DNA of 64,000 nt from Perkinsela sp. pyNocScin1 (Eukaryota; Euglenozoa; Kinetoplastea; Prokinetoplastida; Perkinselidae). The notes beneath the pieces were generated by a model. That model ran no database searches and was not told the origin of the DNA. It was given only the letters and a program-made list of their open reading frames with translations. The position numbers were made by a program, and so were the translations under genes. This document shows positions 35,038-45,377 of this stretch, piece by piece (within the stretch, counting starts at the first letter, position 1; every line of letters begins with the position of its first letter). Where the stretch lies: positions 186,001 through 250,000 of the forward strand of contig CAXHTR010000002.1 in NCBI GenBank assembly GCA_964019655.1, read 5' to 3'.

Positions 35038-37908
35038 ATGAGGCAGCAGTCTTTTCATAGCATCACTGTGGAAGGAATAGACGTCCGATTTCCGTTTGAG
35101 CCTTACCCAGAGCAAATCCAATACATGGGAACAGTGCTTCGTGCATTGAATAATAACACGATGCTCCAGTCGTCCAACGCACATGCTGTTCTCGAATCTC
35201 CGACTGGGTCTGGCAAAACGCTTGCGTTGCTATGTAGCGTGTGCGCATGGGTCATGCACCAGAAGAAACTTGGCACTTTAGCCCCAGAGTCTTCACGGGA
35301 CTCCGAGCAAGGGCCTCTCACACTGCGAGGAGACGAAGTTATTTCAGGAGAGGTTAGCGGAAAAGAAGAGCAGAATCTCAATGTTGCAGAAACAACACGC
35401 ATTTTGTATACCACGCGAACACACTCGCAGGTCGCGCAAGCCATCAAAGAATTCAGGCGATCTGGGTATGACAAACATCTATCGTCATGTATTCTTGGCA
35501 GTCGAGAGCACATGTGCATTGAACCTCGAGTTATGCAGCACAAGAAAAGTCCGACGATGGTTAAGGCCGCATGCAGACATCTTTGCAGCCGACACAAATG
35601 CAGTTACAAACGAGGCGTTTCTGAACATGCAATGAAAGAAGCGCGCAAGAGTAACAGTCAAGGTAATTCTGGTGAATTCTCGATCTGCGACATCGAGGAA
35701 CTGCAGGTAGAGGGCAAAAAAAGCATGTTTTGCCCTTTTTTCTACACGAGAGAAGTTCTCCTTCCGAAGGCGGAGATAATTTTCTGCCCATATAACTATG
35801 TACTTGACCCAAGCATAGCATCGCAAATTGACGCTGGTATGGCATCGACAAAGCAGCCTGGAGGCCCAGATATAAAGTCCATTGGATCATTTCTCGAGAA
35901 CTCTATTTTGATCATCGATGAGGCGCACAACTTGCCATCTACGTGCCTTGGAGTAAGTAGCATTGATCTGAGCACAAAAGACATCGATCGAGCAGTTTAT
36001 GAAGCTTCTAAGGAACTCAAGCTGGCCGAGCAGAAAATGCGAGAGTCAGACATCGACCTCGAGGCTGAAAGTAGTGGCTCAAAGAAGAAAAAAGAAAAGC
36101 GCTCACCAGAGGAAGATGCTAAAGAGCTTCAAGTCCTCTGCAAGCTTCTGTGCAATGTTGAAAAGCACATGGTATCATTTCCTATCAAGCATCACGAGCA
36201 AACACAAACTCTATCTCACCACTCAAAGGGCGATAGCGTGTACGAATTTCTCTCGTCGCTGAACATAAGCTCCAAAACAAGCCATTATCTCGCAGATATG
36301 CTTGAACGTACTATAGACTCCATTGTCGAGCGATCGGATGCCATGATCAGCACCGACACGAGCTTTACAGGTCTACAAAGCGTTTCGTCTTTTATACGAT
36401 TCATCTTTCCGCTAAAAGAAACAAAGTCGAGCAGCTCCAAAGAGATTGCGAAGTGTGACGATGCGAAATGTGCACTTCGGCTAGAAGAGCTACGAACTGC
36501 ATACGCTTTCGTCGTACAGAAAATCAATCAAAGTAAATTCTTTGGAAAAGGGGCTGAAAGCGACCGGGACGCTAAGCACGTGATGTCTTTGTGGTGCATG
36601 GATGCAGCCCTTACGATGCAGCGGCTACACAAGATAGTCCGAAATGTTATCGTCACGAGCGGAACGCTCTCGCCGATTTCATCGTTTATCCATGAGCTCA
36701 AGATTCCGTTTTACCATGTGTATCCACCAGCTGGGCCTATTCGAAAAACAGAGAACTTGAGTGTCGTGAAGAAAAGTGATCCAGCGCAGCGAGTTTGTGT
36801 GTCTATCTGTCCACGTGGATGCTGCGACACCGAGCTCAACTCGAGTTACACAAAAAGGGATACAGTCGAATACAAAACATCTCTGGGAAACTCTATTGTG
36901 AATCTTTTTCGCATTATCCCAGACGGTGTGCTCATATTCTTTCCGTCGTATGCTTTTATGCGCAACACCCTCACATACTGGGGGTATGGAAAGGGGAACC
37001 CAGCTGGAACCATATGGGAAAAAATGCAGAGGCACAAAGCACTCTTTATTGAAGAGACGTCGAAAAGCAGGGACGATAGGGAGAAAGTTGACATTAGCGA
37101 GATTATTGAGCAGTATCGTGCCACACTAGAGGCGAAGGACGGCTCCATGCACAAAGGTGCTGCGCTCTTCGCCGTCTGTCGCGGTCGGCTGAGCGAGGGT
37201 ATCGACTTTGCGGACGCCCTCGCCCGTGGTGTCATCATAGTCGGTATTCCCTACATGAACGTCGCTGATTTGAATGTTTTCTTGCGAAAAAAATACTTTG
37301 ATGAAGTTTCGGACAAGGCACGCAAGCAAATTGCCACAGAAGGGAATAGTAAGACGTTCAACCCTGCGGCATATCTCACGGGTGATGTCTGGTACCAGCA
37401 GGAGAGTATGCGGGCCGTAAATCAGGCCATGGGTCGTGCCATTCGGCACAAATATGATTATGGGGCTATCATTCTGCTTGACTCACGGTTCCGGTCCAAG
37501 CAAACAGATCTCAGTGGCTGGGTCCGCCCATACACCGAAGTGAGCGATGCTTTCGCAGAAAGTACCATGCGTATTGCAAGTTTCTTTCGAAATAAAGCGC
37601 AATACAGGCAAGGTGTAGCCACCATTGTGGACCAGAGCAAGCCCAAAGCACAGACAGCCACGAAGAGACACTGGACTGCGATCGAAAGCGCACAATCTGC
37701 CGTTAAATATGAACAAGAAGCTGAGGCTAAAGAGAATGTCAAAGCTGAGGCAAATCAGGGTCTGCCTCCGACACAAGCTCCACAAGATTCTCAACCACTC
37801 AAAATACATCCCTTTTTTCAAAAGGGGTCACAAATCGCTCCATCTGGTAGTATGAGGCGGTCATCATCTGCACCGAGATCGTTCTTCGGGGTGAAGAAAG
37901 AAGAATGA
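35038..37908 (+). CDS. RTEL1/FANCJ-type XPD-family DNA helicase
   Basis: 956 aa from the ATG at 35038; the open frame begins three codons earlier at a GTG. ITVEGIDVRFPFEPYPEQIQ matches the RTEL1 N-terminus. Walker A is ESPTGSGKT (residues 53-61) and Walker B IIDEAHNLPS (from about 292). Between them, cysteines in CILGSREHMC, RHLCSRHKC and MFCPFFYTRE supply the iron-sulfur cluster of this superfamily. Motifs V and VI appear as AVCRGRLSEGIDFAD and QAMGRAIRHKYDYGAI. It unwinds D-loops and G-quadruplex or telomeric structures. The C-terminus ends with a PIP-box-like PLKIHPFFQ region and a basic tail. Confidence 0.92.
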   Translation: MRQQSFHSITVEGIDVRFPFEPYPEQIQYMGTVLRALNNNTMLQSSNAHAVLESPTGSGKTLALLCSVCAWVMHQKKLGTLAPESSRDSEQGPLTLRGDEVISGEVSGKEEQNLNVAETTRILYTTRTHSQVAQAIKEFRRSGYDKHLSSCILGSREHMCIEPRVMQHKKSPTMVKAACRHLCSRHKCSYKRGVSEHAMKEARKSNSQGNSGEFSICDIEELQVEGKKSMFCPFFYTREVLLPKAEIIFCPYNYVLDPSIASQIDAGMASTKQPGGPDIKSIGSFLENSILIIDEAHNLPSTCLGVSSIDLSTKDIDRAVYEASKELKLAEQKMRESDIDLEAESSGSKKKKEKRSPEEDAKELQVLCKLLCNVEKHMVSFPIKHHEQTQTLSHHSKGDSVYEFLSSLNISSKTSHYLADMLERTIDSIVERSDAMISTDTSFTGLQSVSSFIRFIFPLKETKSSSSKEIAKCDDAKCALRLEELRTAYAFVVQKINQSKFFGKGAESDRDAKHVMSLWCMDAALTMQRLHKIVRNVIVTSGTLSPISSFIHELKIPFYHVYPPAGPIRKTENLSVVKKSDPAQRVCVSICPRGCCDTELNSSYTKRDTVEYKTSLGNSIVNLFRIIPDGVLIFFPSYAFMRNTLTYWGYGKGNPAGTIWEKMQRHKALFIEETSKSRDDREKVDISEIIEQYRATLEAKDGSMHKGAALFAVCRGRLSEGIDFADALARGVIIVGIPYMNVADLNVFLRKKYFDEVSDKARKQIATEGNSKTFNPAAYLTGDVWYQQESMRAVNQAMGRAIRHKYDYGAIILLDSRFRSKQTDLSGWVRPYTEVSDAFAESTMRIASFFRNKAQYRQGVATIVDQSKPKAQTATKRHWTAIESAQSAVKYEQEAEAKENVKAEANQGLPPTQAPQDSQPLKIHPFFQKGSQIAPSGSMRRSSSAPRSFFGVKKEE

Positions 37909-37993
37909 GAATGTGAGTAAAGAAAAATTTTGTGATTGTTTTTTTCTACCGACAGTTTAACTTGAAATTCTTTACAACTCTCAGCATGTAAAT

Positions 37994-39118
37994 ATGGCGA
38001 TAGATGGCATTGCTGCTGTTATTGGGCAAGCAAGGGGCAATGTACGGGTTTTTCAGGGCATCAATGATTTCATCACGACTGACGCAGCTCTCTGTGTTGA
38101 AAAGGCCATTAGTGTTGAGTGGGTGAGTCTTGATGGCAAATCAAGTATACTTACTGTACACGAGGCTCTCAATGGGACTAGTGAATGGAAAGTATTTCAA
38201 GCGATGTCAAAAGGGCAGCCAAAAATGAAACTTGTCATCATGCAAAAGCATATTGTCCGATGTAGCATCCCAGGAATACTGCGAGAATCTAGTAATCCTG
38301 AAGAAACCACGAACCTTATCATTAATTTTGAAGAAGCGGGGGATATGCAAGTATTATCGCGTACCATCAGCGCATTTCTAGCGGCATGCGTATCAAGAAA
38401 TACCTGCCAAAGTGATGGTGATTCTACGGTAAAAAGTTCTCTTCTAGGAAGCTTTCAGCCTGCTACCCATACAATTCAAATCATGGCTTTGTCGCGTGCT
38501 TTCATCGAAAAGCTACAATCAAAAAAGCTCAGCGCGAGCAATCAGCCACTTCTTCGCATCGACGCTTCCATTGAAGTTGCTAGTATGGTAGCGCACTTGT
38601 GCGCTGCTTTGCTTGCGCCGATAGCTGTGGTCAACAGACATGATGATCAGTGGCGAGATATTCTCGTACGATGTAGTCATTCACATCCACTTGCCCTCGC
38701 AGATATCCTGATTCGGCATAATGCTGTGCATTTTGTTGGCCCTGCGAGTGAAAATAATTTCAAGTGTAGTGGCAAGCAGGTTGCCAGTCTAGATATCACA
38801 GGAAGAGCGCAGAAAACGTGCCCAATAGTGTTGGAAGATCAGAAAGACGAAGAGTACGTTCCCTTAGTGAAAAAGCTCAATGAGCCATTCGCACTATCAT
38901 CAATCCTTCCACCTGACCTACTGGCGCTAGCCAATCGGTGCATTCCCTTATTGAAGCGAAAGTACGCAGGCACAGCTCGTGGTGCAGATGAAAAAGAGCT
39001 TTCAGCATGCTTGGCAGAGATCCGAAACTTCGCCAAAGAAAGCGATCAAGCAACACGACAAGCTCTGGATTACTTTGTCCAGGATCTCATTCATGTGTAT
39101 GGTAAATGTAACGCTTGA
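37994..39118 (+). CDS. Unknown protein
   Basis: 374 aa from the ATG at 37994. It begins MAIDGIAAVIGQARGNVRVF and alternates hydrophobic strands and polar loops, with a helical C-terminus (CLAEIRNFAKESDQATRQAL). No signal, membrane span or familiar domain is seen. The middle (LLRIDASIEVASMVAHLCAA) is hydrophobic but not a clear transmembrane segment. It sits between the helicase and proteasome beta4 genes, which does not by itself indicate function. Confidence 0.65.
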   Translation: MAIDGIAAVIGQARGNVRVFQGINDFITTDAALCVEKAISVEWVSLDGKSSILTVHEALNGTSEWKVFQAMSKGQPKMKLVIMQKHIVRCSIPGILRESSNPEETTNLIINFEEAGDMQVLSRTISAFLAACVSRNTCQSDGDSTVKSSLLGSFQPATHTIQIMALSRAFIEKLQSKKLSASNQPLLRIDASIEVASMVAHLCAALLAPIAVVNRHDDQWRDILVRCSHSHPLALADILIRHNAVHFVGPASENNFKCSGKQVASLDITGRAQKTCPIVLEDQKDEEYVPLVKKLNEPFALSSILPPDLLALANRCIPLLKRKYAGTARGADEKELSACLAEIRNFAKESDQATRQALDYFVQDLIHVYGKCNA

Positions 39119-39207
39119 GCTTCGATCAAACTGATCCCACGCGCTTTACGGGGTCACAGATAAGTTTCGTTCAAATTCCCTCGCTCATTTCTTTTTAAAT
39201 ATCATTC

Positions 39208-39876
39208 ATGGAAACTCTTGTAGCCGTCCGATTCGAAAAATTTGCTATTGTTGCCGCCAGTCAGCAAGAAAATTTCCATTTCATCCAACTACGAGATGAT
39301 ACAGAAAAGGTTCATGAAGTTGCGCCTCGTAAGCTCATGGGTATCTTAGGCTCCAATGCATACCGCACAAAATTCACTGAGTACATCGAGCGCAATCTCG
39401 CGTTGATGCGCTTCCGAAAGGATGGAAAATCAATTTCCACCCATGCGTTCGCAAACTTTGCACGCCGTGAGCTCTCCTCTGCAATTCGCGGTCAAGATGG
39501 GGCGTATGAGTGCTCCCTTGTGATTGCTGGTATCGATGAGTCTGGTGAACAGAAGCAGGAAACAGCTTCACTGTATTACCTTGACTACCTCGGAACACTT
39601 TGTAAAGTACCTTATTGCTCGCATGGCTACGGTGCGACTTTCGCCATGGCATTACTTGACAGATATTATGAGCCATCAATGACGCAAGAAGCAGCGATCG
39701 ACTTAGTCAAAAAGTGCATTCGGGAGGTTCAAAAGCGCCTCATTATGCAAAATGCGAACTTTGATGTGAAGATAGTCTCTTCAGAGGGTGTTGAAGCTAT
39801 GCGGATCGGTCTCGTGTCCTCAGAGCCAAAGAGCCGGGAACATGGAGATGTTCGGATGGAGGCCACTTCAGCTTAG
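39208..39876 (+). CDS. 20S proteasome subunit beta4 (PSMB2/Pre1)
   Basis: 222 aa from the ATG at 39208. It starts METLVAVRFEKFAIVAASQQ with no propeptide, as in other beta4 subunits. Conserved blocks are FTEYIERNLALMRFRKDG, STHAFANFARRELSSAI, LYYLDYLGTLCKVPYCSHGY and MALLDRYYEPSMTQEAAIDL. There is no catalytic N-terminal Thr, so it is structural. The C-terminal 25 residues (EPKSREHGDVRMEATSA) extend beyond the usual length. Confidence 0.95.
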   Translation: METLVAVRFEKFAIVAASQQENFHFIQLRDDTEKVHEVAPRKLMGILGSNAYRTKFTEYIERNLALMRFRKDGKSISTHAFANFARRELSSAIRGQDGAYECSLVIAGIDESGEQKQETASLYYLDYLGTLCKVPYCSHGYGATFAMALLDRYYEPSMTQEAAIDLVKKCIREVQKRLIMQNANFDVKIVSSEGVEAMRIGLVSSEPKSREHGDVRMEATSA

Positions 39877-40052
39877 CGAATTGGCCTTTTGCCGCTTGAT
39901 GAGAATGCTTTGCTAAATCACACCCGAATAATCGAAGCGAACTTGAACTCAAGATAGATAGGCTAAAACTGTTGGACCAAGTCTTCGGTGCAGAAACGGG
40001 AAGATGTTTTGTATTTTAAGAGTCCTAGATTTTTTCATCATTTCTAGTAACA

Positions 40053-40541
40053 ATGACTTCTGAGCTTCAGCGGAGCAGCTGGTTAAGCACCATACGTCTT
40101 ACAGCTATCACCACAACAGCTCTCGTCCCTGTCTACTCGTTCTTCTCAATCATCGCCAACTTCTACAATATTGTGTATGTTGTTCTACAGTTGTACATAG
40201 CTATCCTCAGTTTCCTCTGCTTCCTCGCTGAGCTCAGATTTATTCGCATTTTTCGACGGTTGTCCTACCCGATTCTGAAATGGATGTACTTTATTACGTA
40301 TCATGAAGGCAGGGCGTGTGTTTATTTTTTCTTCTCATTGCTGATGATCGGAAGAAAGTCGCTCTTCAATATCATTTTCTCCACCGTGTTTTTCGGGCTA
40401 GCAATCTTTTGGCCCATTCTGAATAAAATATACAAGCTCGACTATCCTGAGGATCGTGAAATGACAGTGCTCATCAATCGAACAAGCGGTAGAGCGAGTT
40501 CTAAAAATGAGCCTTTGGCTGAAGTGAGTACAGAACAATAG
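40053..40541 (+). CDS. COPI-associated/TVP15-like Golgi membrane protein
   Basis: 162 aa from the ATG at 40053. Four hydrophobic spans are visible, including TTALVPVYSFFSIIANFYNI, YIAILSFLCFLAELRF, ACVYFFFSLLMIG and NIIFSTVFFGLAIFWPIL. The order and the block ELRFIRIFRRLSYPILKWMY, FITYHEGRACVYF match the COPI-associated/TVP15 family of small Golgi membrane proteins. The C-terminal tail is polar and cytosolic. The role in vesicle traffic is taken from the family. Confidence 0.72.
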   Translation: MTSELQRSSWLSTIRLTAITTTALVPVYSFFSIIANFYNIVYVVLQLYIAILSFLCFLAELRFIRIFRRLSYPILKWMYFITYHEGRACVYFFFSLLMIGRKSLFNIIFSTVFFGLAIFWPILNKIYKLDYPEDREMTVLINRTSGRASSKNEPLAEVSTEQ

Positions 40542-40685
40542 CGCACTGAACGTTGGAGCGCTTGCACAGGCTTGGATGATCCTACCCTATGAAACTGAAT
40601 TAGCTATGTGATAGCTATCACTTCCTTATCGCTTGTTTCATTCCTTAACTATAACAATGGGTCCAGTTTCTTGTAGCCTTGGACT

Positions 40686-42659
40686 ATGTCATGGAGAGTC
40701 GGCTTAGCAAATCTACTGTATCACTCTACGCACGAGTGCATTCTAAGTAATGTGTCCCTGCCAAGGCAAATAAGCTCTATTGTTCGGCAGTCAATAGCGA
40801 GGGAAGCAAGGCAGAATATCTTTGTAGATGGCACGCAATCACCTCTTATAGCTATCATTAATAAGTGCATGCGAACGAACCACCTACAAAATCAAACAAA
40901 GGTTTGTACATCGATTCTTTCATACTTCAGTAAGCGTCCTCAGATCTATTCATTGACAGCAGCGGAAGACCACCTTGTCAAGTTGTTTCGCGCAAACTTA
41001 GATCTCGACGATAATGAAAGTATTTCAGTCGATGACATTGACAAAGCACTGGGCACATCTGCGCACATAAGCTCTGAAATCACAGAAGACAAATACATCC
41101 AAGCAGAAGCTTTTTATGCGATTAGATACAATTGGGGCAAAGCTCTCCATGCATTCATAGAGCTATCAAAATCTAGTAATAAGAGTAGCCGGGATTATCC
41201 AATGTTGGTAAAATCGCCACCCCTGCGCCTCCTCCAGTTATGGGCGATGCAAAACCCACGTGCCCGATGGCGATCGTCTCTTACAGCTATCGAGAGTTTA
41301 CCTTCGCAGCAGCGGACATTCCACCATGCAATAGCTCAAAATCTTCTGCATGCCCTCGGCGCATTAGCATGGGAAGTTTGGAATATCCATGCTGGTACAT
41401 TTAATAGAAATATGCCAGCAGCTAAAATCAAAAACTATGCTATTGGCATATTACCGCGATGGCAGGATCGTTGGATCGCCGCCATAAGCGCTTTCGACAT
41501 TATCACGAAGAACAGAAAAACTCTCAACTATGACATCATCGACTTTTCGCAAGTTTTATGGACTAAACTCGGAGAGTCCCCTCAGACTCCACACCTTTAC
41601 GCACGCGCGGCCATGCGACAGCAACTTGTATCACCAGACCCCTGGAGGCTTGCACGTATCATCCGTTCAGTATGGTCACTACCAGACTTCATTCGAGTAT
41701 TTGAAAATGTTGATTGCTCGGCAGAAGTTATATCATTCATTTTACTAGAGCTTTCGTCCCTGTACCACATCAAGAAGCACCGAATTCGCTTTTCGACTAA
41801 AATCGGGACGGACTGCCTCTTGGAGTGCATGCTCCCACAGATCAAAAAGTTCAGAGCTCGGGAATCTGTGCTCTTTGACATATGGCGAAGACGCGGCATT
41901 CGCATGGATGGCGAGCCAATTTACTCAATCGAGACTCGACTTTTCCTCGGCCAGGAGTTTGTCGTTGATTTTTCCGTTCTCGACGCGTCGAAGTGTCCAC
42001 TGCGCCTGACAAGCGAGCTCAGCCGAAGCACTCGGTGCTTCTTCGATGCAACACAGACAATATCAAATGATTCCACAGCATCAGTACAGCTCAAGCGCGA
42101 TGAAGTCCATTTCTACACAACTTCCTTCAATCGAATAAAGGAGGCTCTCGGAGAAGGTTTCCCTGTGATATACTTCTGCGAGCGACCGTCAGCATTTTTT
42201 CATCACCTTCCTTCAGAGACAACGCTCGCTAAGGTGCTGATGCCGTCTGAAGCGCGCATGCATCACCCAATGAGCTGGGATGATATATTGCCCGAAGAGG
42301 AACGGACGTACCATGTTCTGGCGTCGGATGGCGAGATTGAGCCAGCGGCGCACGTGTACGCGGTGAAAGTTCGATCGACATCGAGCTCTAATTTTACCTA
42401 CCGACATCAAATGATGAGTATACGCCGCTGGTTTCCAGAAAATGGCCTCTTCATAGTGGGAGACCATGAGATGAGCGGGCCCCATATGACATGCCCAGTC
42501 GCAGAGAAGCCGCTCATCGCTTTGAAAGAGCAGCGTTTTCGGAGCCTTCGAACGGGTGCTAAAGTTATATTCGAAACTGTCAATGTAGTTGATATATCGA
42601 GAGCAAAGTGCGGAATTGAGAATGACAGACCCATAACTGATGTCCATGTGCCTATGTGA
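40686..42659 (+). CDS. Unknown large protein, possibly mitochondrial
   Basis: 657 aa from the ATG at 40686. The start MSWRVGLANLLYHSTHECIL could be a weak presequence. The N-terminal two thirds are mostly helical (LLRLLQ-like runs such as SPPLRLLQLWAMQNPRARW). The C-terminal third is mixed alpha/beta (VYAVKVRSTSSSNFTYRHQM, ENGLFIVGDHEMSGPHM). No signature motif is recognised. Organellar RNA or ribosome assembly is a guess from the layout, not supported by a domain. Confidence 0.6.
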   Translation: MSWRVGLANLLYHSTHECILSNVSLPRQISSIVRQSIAREARQNIFVDGTQSPLIAIINKCMRTNHLQNQTKVCTSILSYFSKRPQIYSLTAAEDHLVKLFRANLDLDDNESISVDDIDKALGTSAHISSEITEDKYIQAEAFYAIRYNWGKALHAFIELSKSSNKSSRDYPMLVKSPPLRLLQLWAMQNPRARWRSSLTAIESLPSQQRTFHHAIAQNLLHALGALAWEVWNIHAGTFNRNMPAAKIKNYAIGILPRWQDRWIAAISAFDIITKNRKTLNYDIIDFSQVLWTKLGESPQTPHLYARAAMRQQLVSPDPWRLARIIRSVWSLPDFIRVFENVDCSAEVISFILLELSSLYHIKKHRIRFSTKIGTDCLLECMLPQIKKFRARESVLFDIWRRRGIRMDGEPIYSIETRLFLGQEFVVDFSVLDASKCPLRLTSELSRSTRCFFDATQTISNDSTASVQLKRDEVHFYTTSFNRIKEALGEGFPVIYFCERPSAFFHHLPSETTLAKVLMPSEARMHHPMSWDDILPEEERTYHVLASDGEIEPAAHVYAVKVRSTSSSNFTYRHQMMSIRRWFPENGLFIVGDHEMSGPHMTCPVAEKPLIALKEQRFRSLRTGAKVIFETVNVVDISRAKCGIENDRPITDVHVPM

Positions 42660-42731
42660 AATATTGTCTTAGCCATTTCCCACTTGACACGTTGCAGTGT
42701 ATCTTTCCAATTTTCGAGTGATTCAAATTCA

Positions 42732-44336
42732 ATGAATACTTTTCTCTACGATAGGTTTGAAGTTTTGCAGCGACTCGGCGAGGGTTCGTACAGCGTTGTG
42801 TATAAATGCAACGATGTCAGCACCAAGCACTACTCTTCGAAGCCAATAGCGCTGAAAGTGGTCAAACACCTTGATACTGTCACGCACTTCGCTAGCTCGG
42901 ACTACGAAGATTTCCAGAGCCCCAGAAAGCATGCGCCCAAATCTGACGTCCAGCTCTCATGTCACGAAAAGCCAATCGACGCAAGAGAGCCAAGTGTAGC
43001 GGCAGCACAGGATACGAATGTACAGGGCGCAGTCGGCACAGGAACGCAGTGGACCACGTGGCAACAGTTAGCAAGGCTCCAAAATACACTCAGCTCTGCA
43101 GGAGAGGCTGACACCTCTACAAGCCGTGCACTTTCATCGGAAGAAGCAATCGCATGCTCGAATGAGAATGCTATCGTAACACAAGACCCCAAGAGCGCAT
43201 TTTCCATCAACGAGCTATCAAGTATGTTCGAGGGCAGCTGCAAAGTAGACATGCTCTGTCCCTTCCTTCCGCGTAGCGCCATGCGAGAGATTATGATTCT
43301 TTCGACCATTGTGCCCCATCCATACATAATCTCTCTCCGTGAGGTTATCCTCCCGAGCCCTGTCCCGGCCAATTCTGCGAAGATCGCCGAACATAACAAG
43401 CCTTCCGAGCCGGACGCCGCTGCGCGCACTGAGCCCCACTGTGACGCTGCAGCAACGCTGCATAAGCTCGCCAGCTCTCCATCATTGTGTCTCGTGTTCG
43501 AAAACGTCGCAAACGGTGATTTGCGTCAGTTTATGACATCAAACCCCAAGTTCTTTACCCCGAAAATGGTCAAAATACTTTTTTATCAACTTTTACTTGC
43601 CGTGGCGCATTTGCACCGATCCGGTGTCTTGCACAGAGATATTAAGCCACACAATATACTCATTGATGCACAACAAAAGCGCATCAAACTCACAGATTTT
43701 AATCTTGCCACTTTTACTTCCAGCGCAAACCTATTCTGGACAGACAACATTCGCTCACCACTCACAAATGCGGTCGTCACAATGTGGTATCGCTCGCCTG
43801 AGGTACTTCTGGGCTCGACGGTGTACGATCACGGCATCGATACATGGGCCCTCGGCTGCGTGCTCTGGGAGATGGCGCATCCCATGGAAGGCCCTTTATT
43901 CCGCGGAAACAACGAGGTCGAGCAGATCATGCGAATTTTCCAGCTGCTGGGCACGCCTGGACACTCGAAGAGCTCAACACCGGGAGAAGTGACGAAAAAT
44001 GAACGCCGACCAGGGTCCTTCTTTCAGAAAGATCACAGAAGCATTTCAAAGTGCCAAAAGTACACAAACAGAAGTGCGGCGCAGAAAAGCAGACGAGGCG
44101 TTTTTCCTCTGGCGAATATCGGGTCATATCTCTACCTCTCTGCTCCGCCAATCCAAAGCATGCCGTTCTTCTCGAAAAACTTTCCACAGTGGTCAAGCAC
44201 TCGTAATGATGCCCTACATGCACCCGCCCTTAGCCCAGCTGGCGCCGATCTCCTCTTTAAGCTCCTTGAGGTAGAGCCCACACGTCGTATCACGGCAATG
44301 GCAGCGCTCTCGCACCCATGGTTTTGGGAAGATTGA
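42732..44336 (+). CDS. CDK-related protein kinase with large N-lobe insertion and DFN motif
   Basis: 534 aa from the ATG at 42732; the frame opens at a TTG 48 bases earlier. The glycine loop is LGEGSYSVVYKC and the ATP-binding lysine is in IALKVVKHL (about 43). Then comes a polar insertion of about 130 residues before the alphaC helix SAMREIMILS, the PSTAIRE position of CDKs. The catalytic loop is VLHRDIKPHNILI (about 301). The metal motif is DFN (LTDFNLATF, Asp near 322) instead of DFG. TMWYRSPEVLLG and DTWALGCVLWEM complete the CMGC core. A further basic insertion precedes the final LLEVEPTRRITAMAALSHPW. Likely an active kinase; the cyclin partner is unknown. Confidence 0.85.
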   Translation: MNTFLYDRFEVLQRLGEGSYSVVYKCNDVSTKHYSSKPIALKVVKHLDTVTHFASSDYEDFQSPRKHAPKSDVQLSCHEKPIDAREPSVAAAQDTNVQGAVGTGTQWTTWQQLARLQNTLSSAGEADTSTSRALSSEEAIACSNENAIVTQDPKSAFSINELSSMFEGSCKVDMLCPFLPRSAMREIMILSTIVPHPYIISLREVILPSPVPANSAKIAEHNKPSEPDAAARTEPHCDAAATLHKLASSPSLCLVFENVANGDLRQFMTSNPKFFTPKMVKILFYQLLLAVAHLHRSGVLHRDIKPHNILIDAQQKRIKLTDFNLATFTSSANLFWTDNIRSPLTNAVVTMWYRSPEVLLGSTVYDHGIDTWALGCVLWEMAHPMEGPLFRGNNEVEQIMRIFQLLGTPGHSKSSTPGEVTKNERRPGSFFQKDHRSISKCQKYTNRSAAQKSRRGVFPLANIGSYLYLSAPPIQSMPFFSKNFPQWSSTRNDALHAPALSPAGADLLFKLLEVEPTRRITAMAALSHPWFWED

Positions 44337-44452
44337 AGCATCTCGAGCCCCCTCGCATATGAATGATCGATCTAGTACACATACCACACTCAAATCTTTC
44401 TTCTTTCAATGCAGCCCGTCTTTGTTTACTTAAGTTCCTTTCTGAATCTAAA

Positions 44453-45292
44453 ATGCCTATCGAGAGACCTGGTCGAACCCTCCTCAAGATCCAAGTCCTG
44501 GAAAGCATGATTAAAGGCTGGAAAGCGGAACTCGAAGCACAACAGTCAGCCTTAAAGGGCATGCCAACACAGTCTGCGAGCACTTCTTTTGCCAAAACCC
44601 CTGACATGGCATCGACACAAGCGCAGCCGTCCCCTGCGCTGCGACGTCCGCCCGTCGTGCAAGAGCGCAAGCTGCCCCCGCCCTCGTACGCCGATCAAGC
44701 GCGCATGGGTAGCGCTCTGACGGCAATTTACAATGCTGTGCTCAGCGTCGCAAACGAGCCGTGCGCGGCACCCTTTCGCTTCTCGGTCTTTGAGATGTAC
44801 GACCCAGCGAGCCTCGTGGGCTACGACAAGATCGTCCGTACACCAATGGACTTTTCGCAGGTGCTGAATGGCATCGTGCGGATGCATTATGCCGGCATTG
44901 ATGATGTTCTCAAGGATGTCGCACTTATCTTTGAGAACTGCGAGCGCTTCAATGGCCCACGACATCAGTTTGTAGCAGTGAACATCCCTGACTGCCGGCA
45001 GCGGCTCGAGATTGTTCGCGCACAATTTACACCGCAGGAGAGCGTGACCCAGCCCCAGCAAGTTCCCATAAGCATTGACCAGGTCCGAGACACACTCAAA
45101 CAAAGCATTGAGGCGCTCATGGAGCAGGACGAAGACAGTCTTCCAGGGCTCATAGAATTTATGGAGGAGGCAGCCCCTGCGCTCGTTAACGAAATTGATG
45201 GAGAGTATGAGCTAGAGCTTGAGAACCCGAACGTCACGCGTACGCAGCTCGAAAAGGTTTTGGCGTACGTACAAGATTTACTCGCGAAGTGA
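44453..45292 (+). CDS. BET-type bromodomain factor
   Basis: 279 aa from the ATG at 44453 (MPIERPGRTLLK); an in-frame ATG at 44363 would add 30 residues. The bromodomain spans about 75-180: LTAIYNAVLSVANEPCAAPF, then YDKIVRTPMDFSQVLNGI and the acetyl-lysine contact region LIFENCERFNGPRHQFV. A C-terminal domain around 205-275 (QDEDSLPGLIEFMEEAAPAL, NVTRTQLEKVLAYVQDL) resembles the extra-terminal domain of BET proteins. In trypanosomes bromodomain factors mark transcription start regions. Only one bromodomain is present, versus two in most BET proteins. Confidence 0.85.
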   Translation: MPIERPGRTLLKIQVLESMIKGWKAELEAQQSALKGMPTQSASTSFAKTPDMASTQAQPSPALRRPPVVQERKLPPPSYADQARMGSALTAIYNAVLSVANEPCAAPFRFSVFEMYDPASLVGYDKIVRTPMDFSQVLNGIVRMHYAGIDDVLKDVALIFENCERFNGPRHQFVAVNIPDCRQRLEIVRAQFTPQESVTQPQQVPISIDQVRDTLKQSIEALMEQDEDSLPGLIEFMEEAAPALVNEIDGEYELELENPNVTRTQLEKVLAYVQDLLAK

Positions 45293-45377
45293 TATGTCTG
45301 TGCACTGTAGGAGTCTCTGTCTGCTATTACTCGTCGGTATGACTATTTTTATTTCAAGCTTTCCTTTACGACACACA

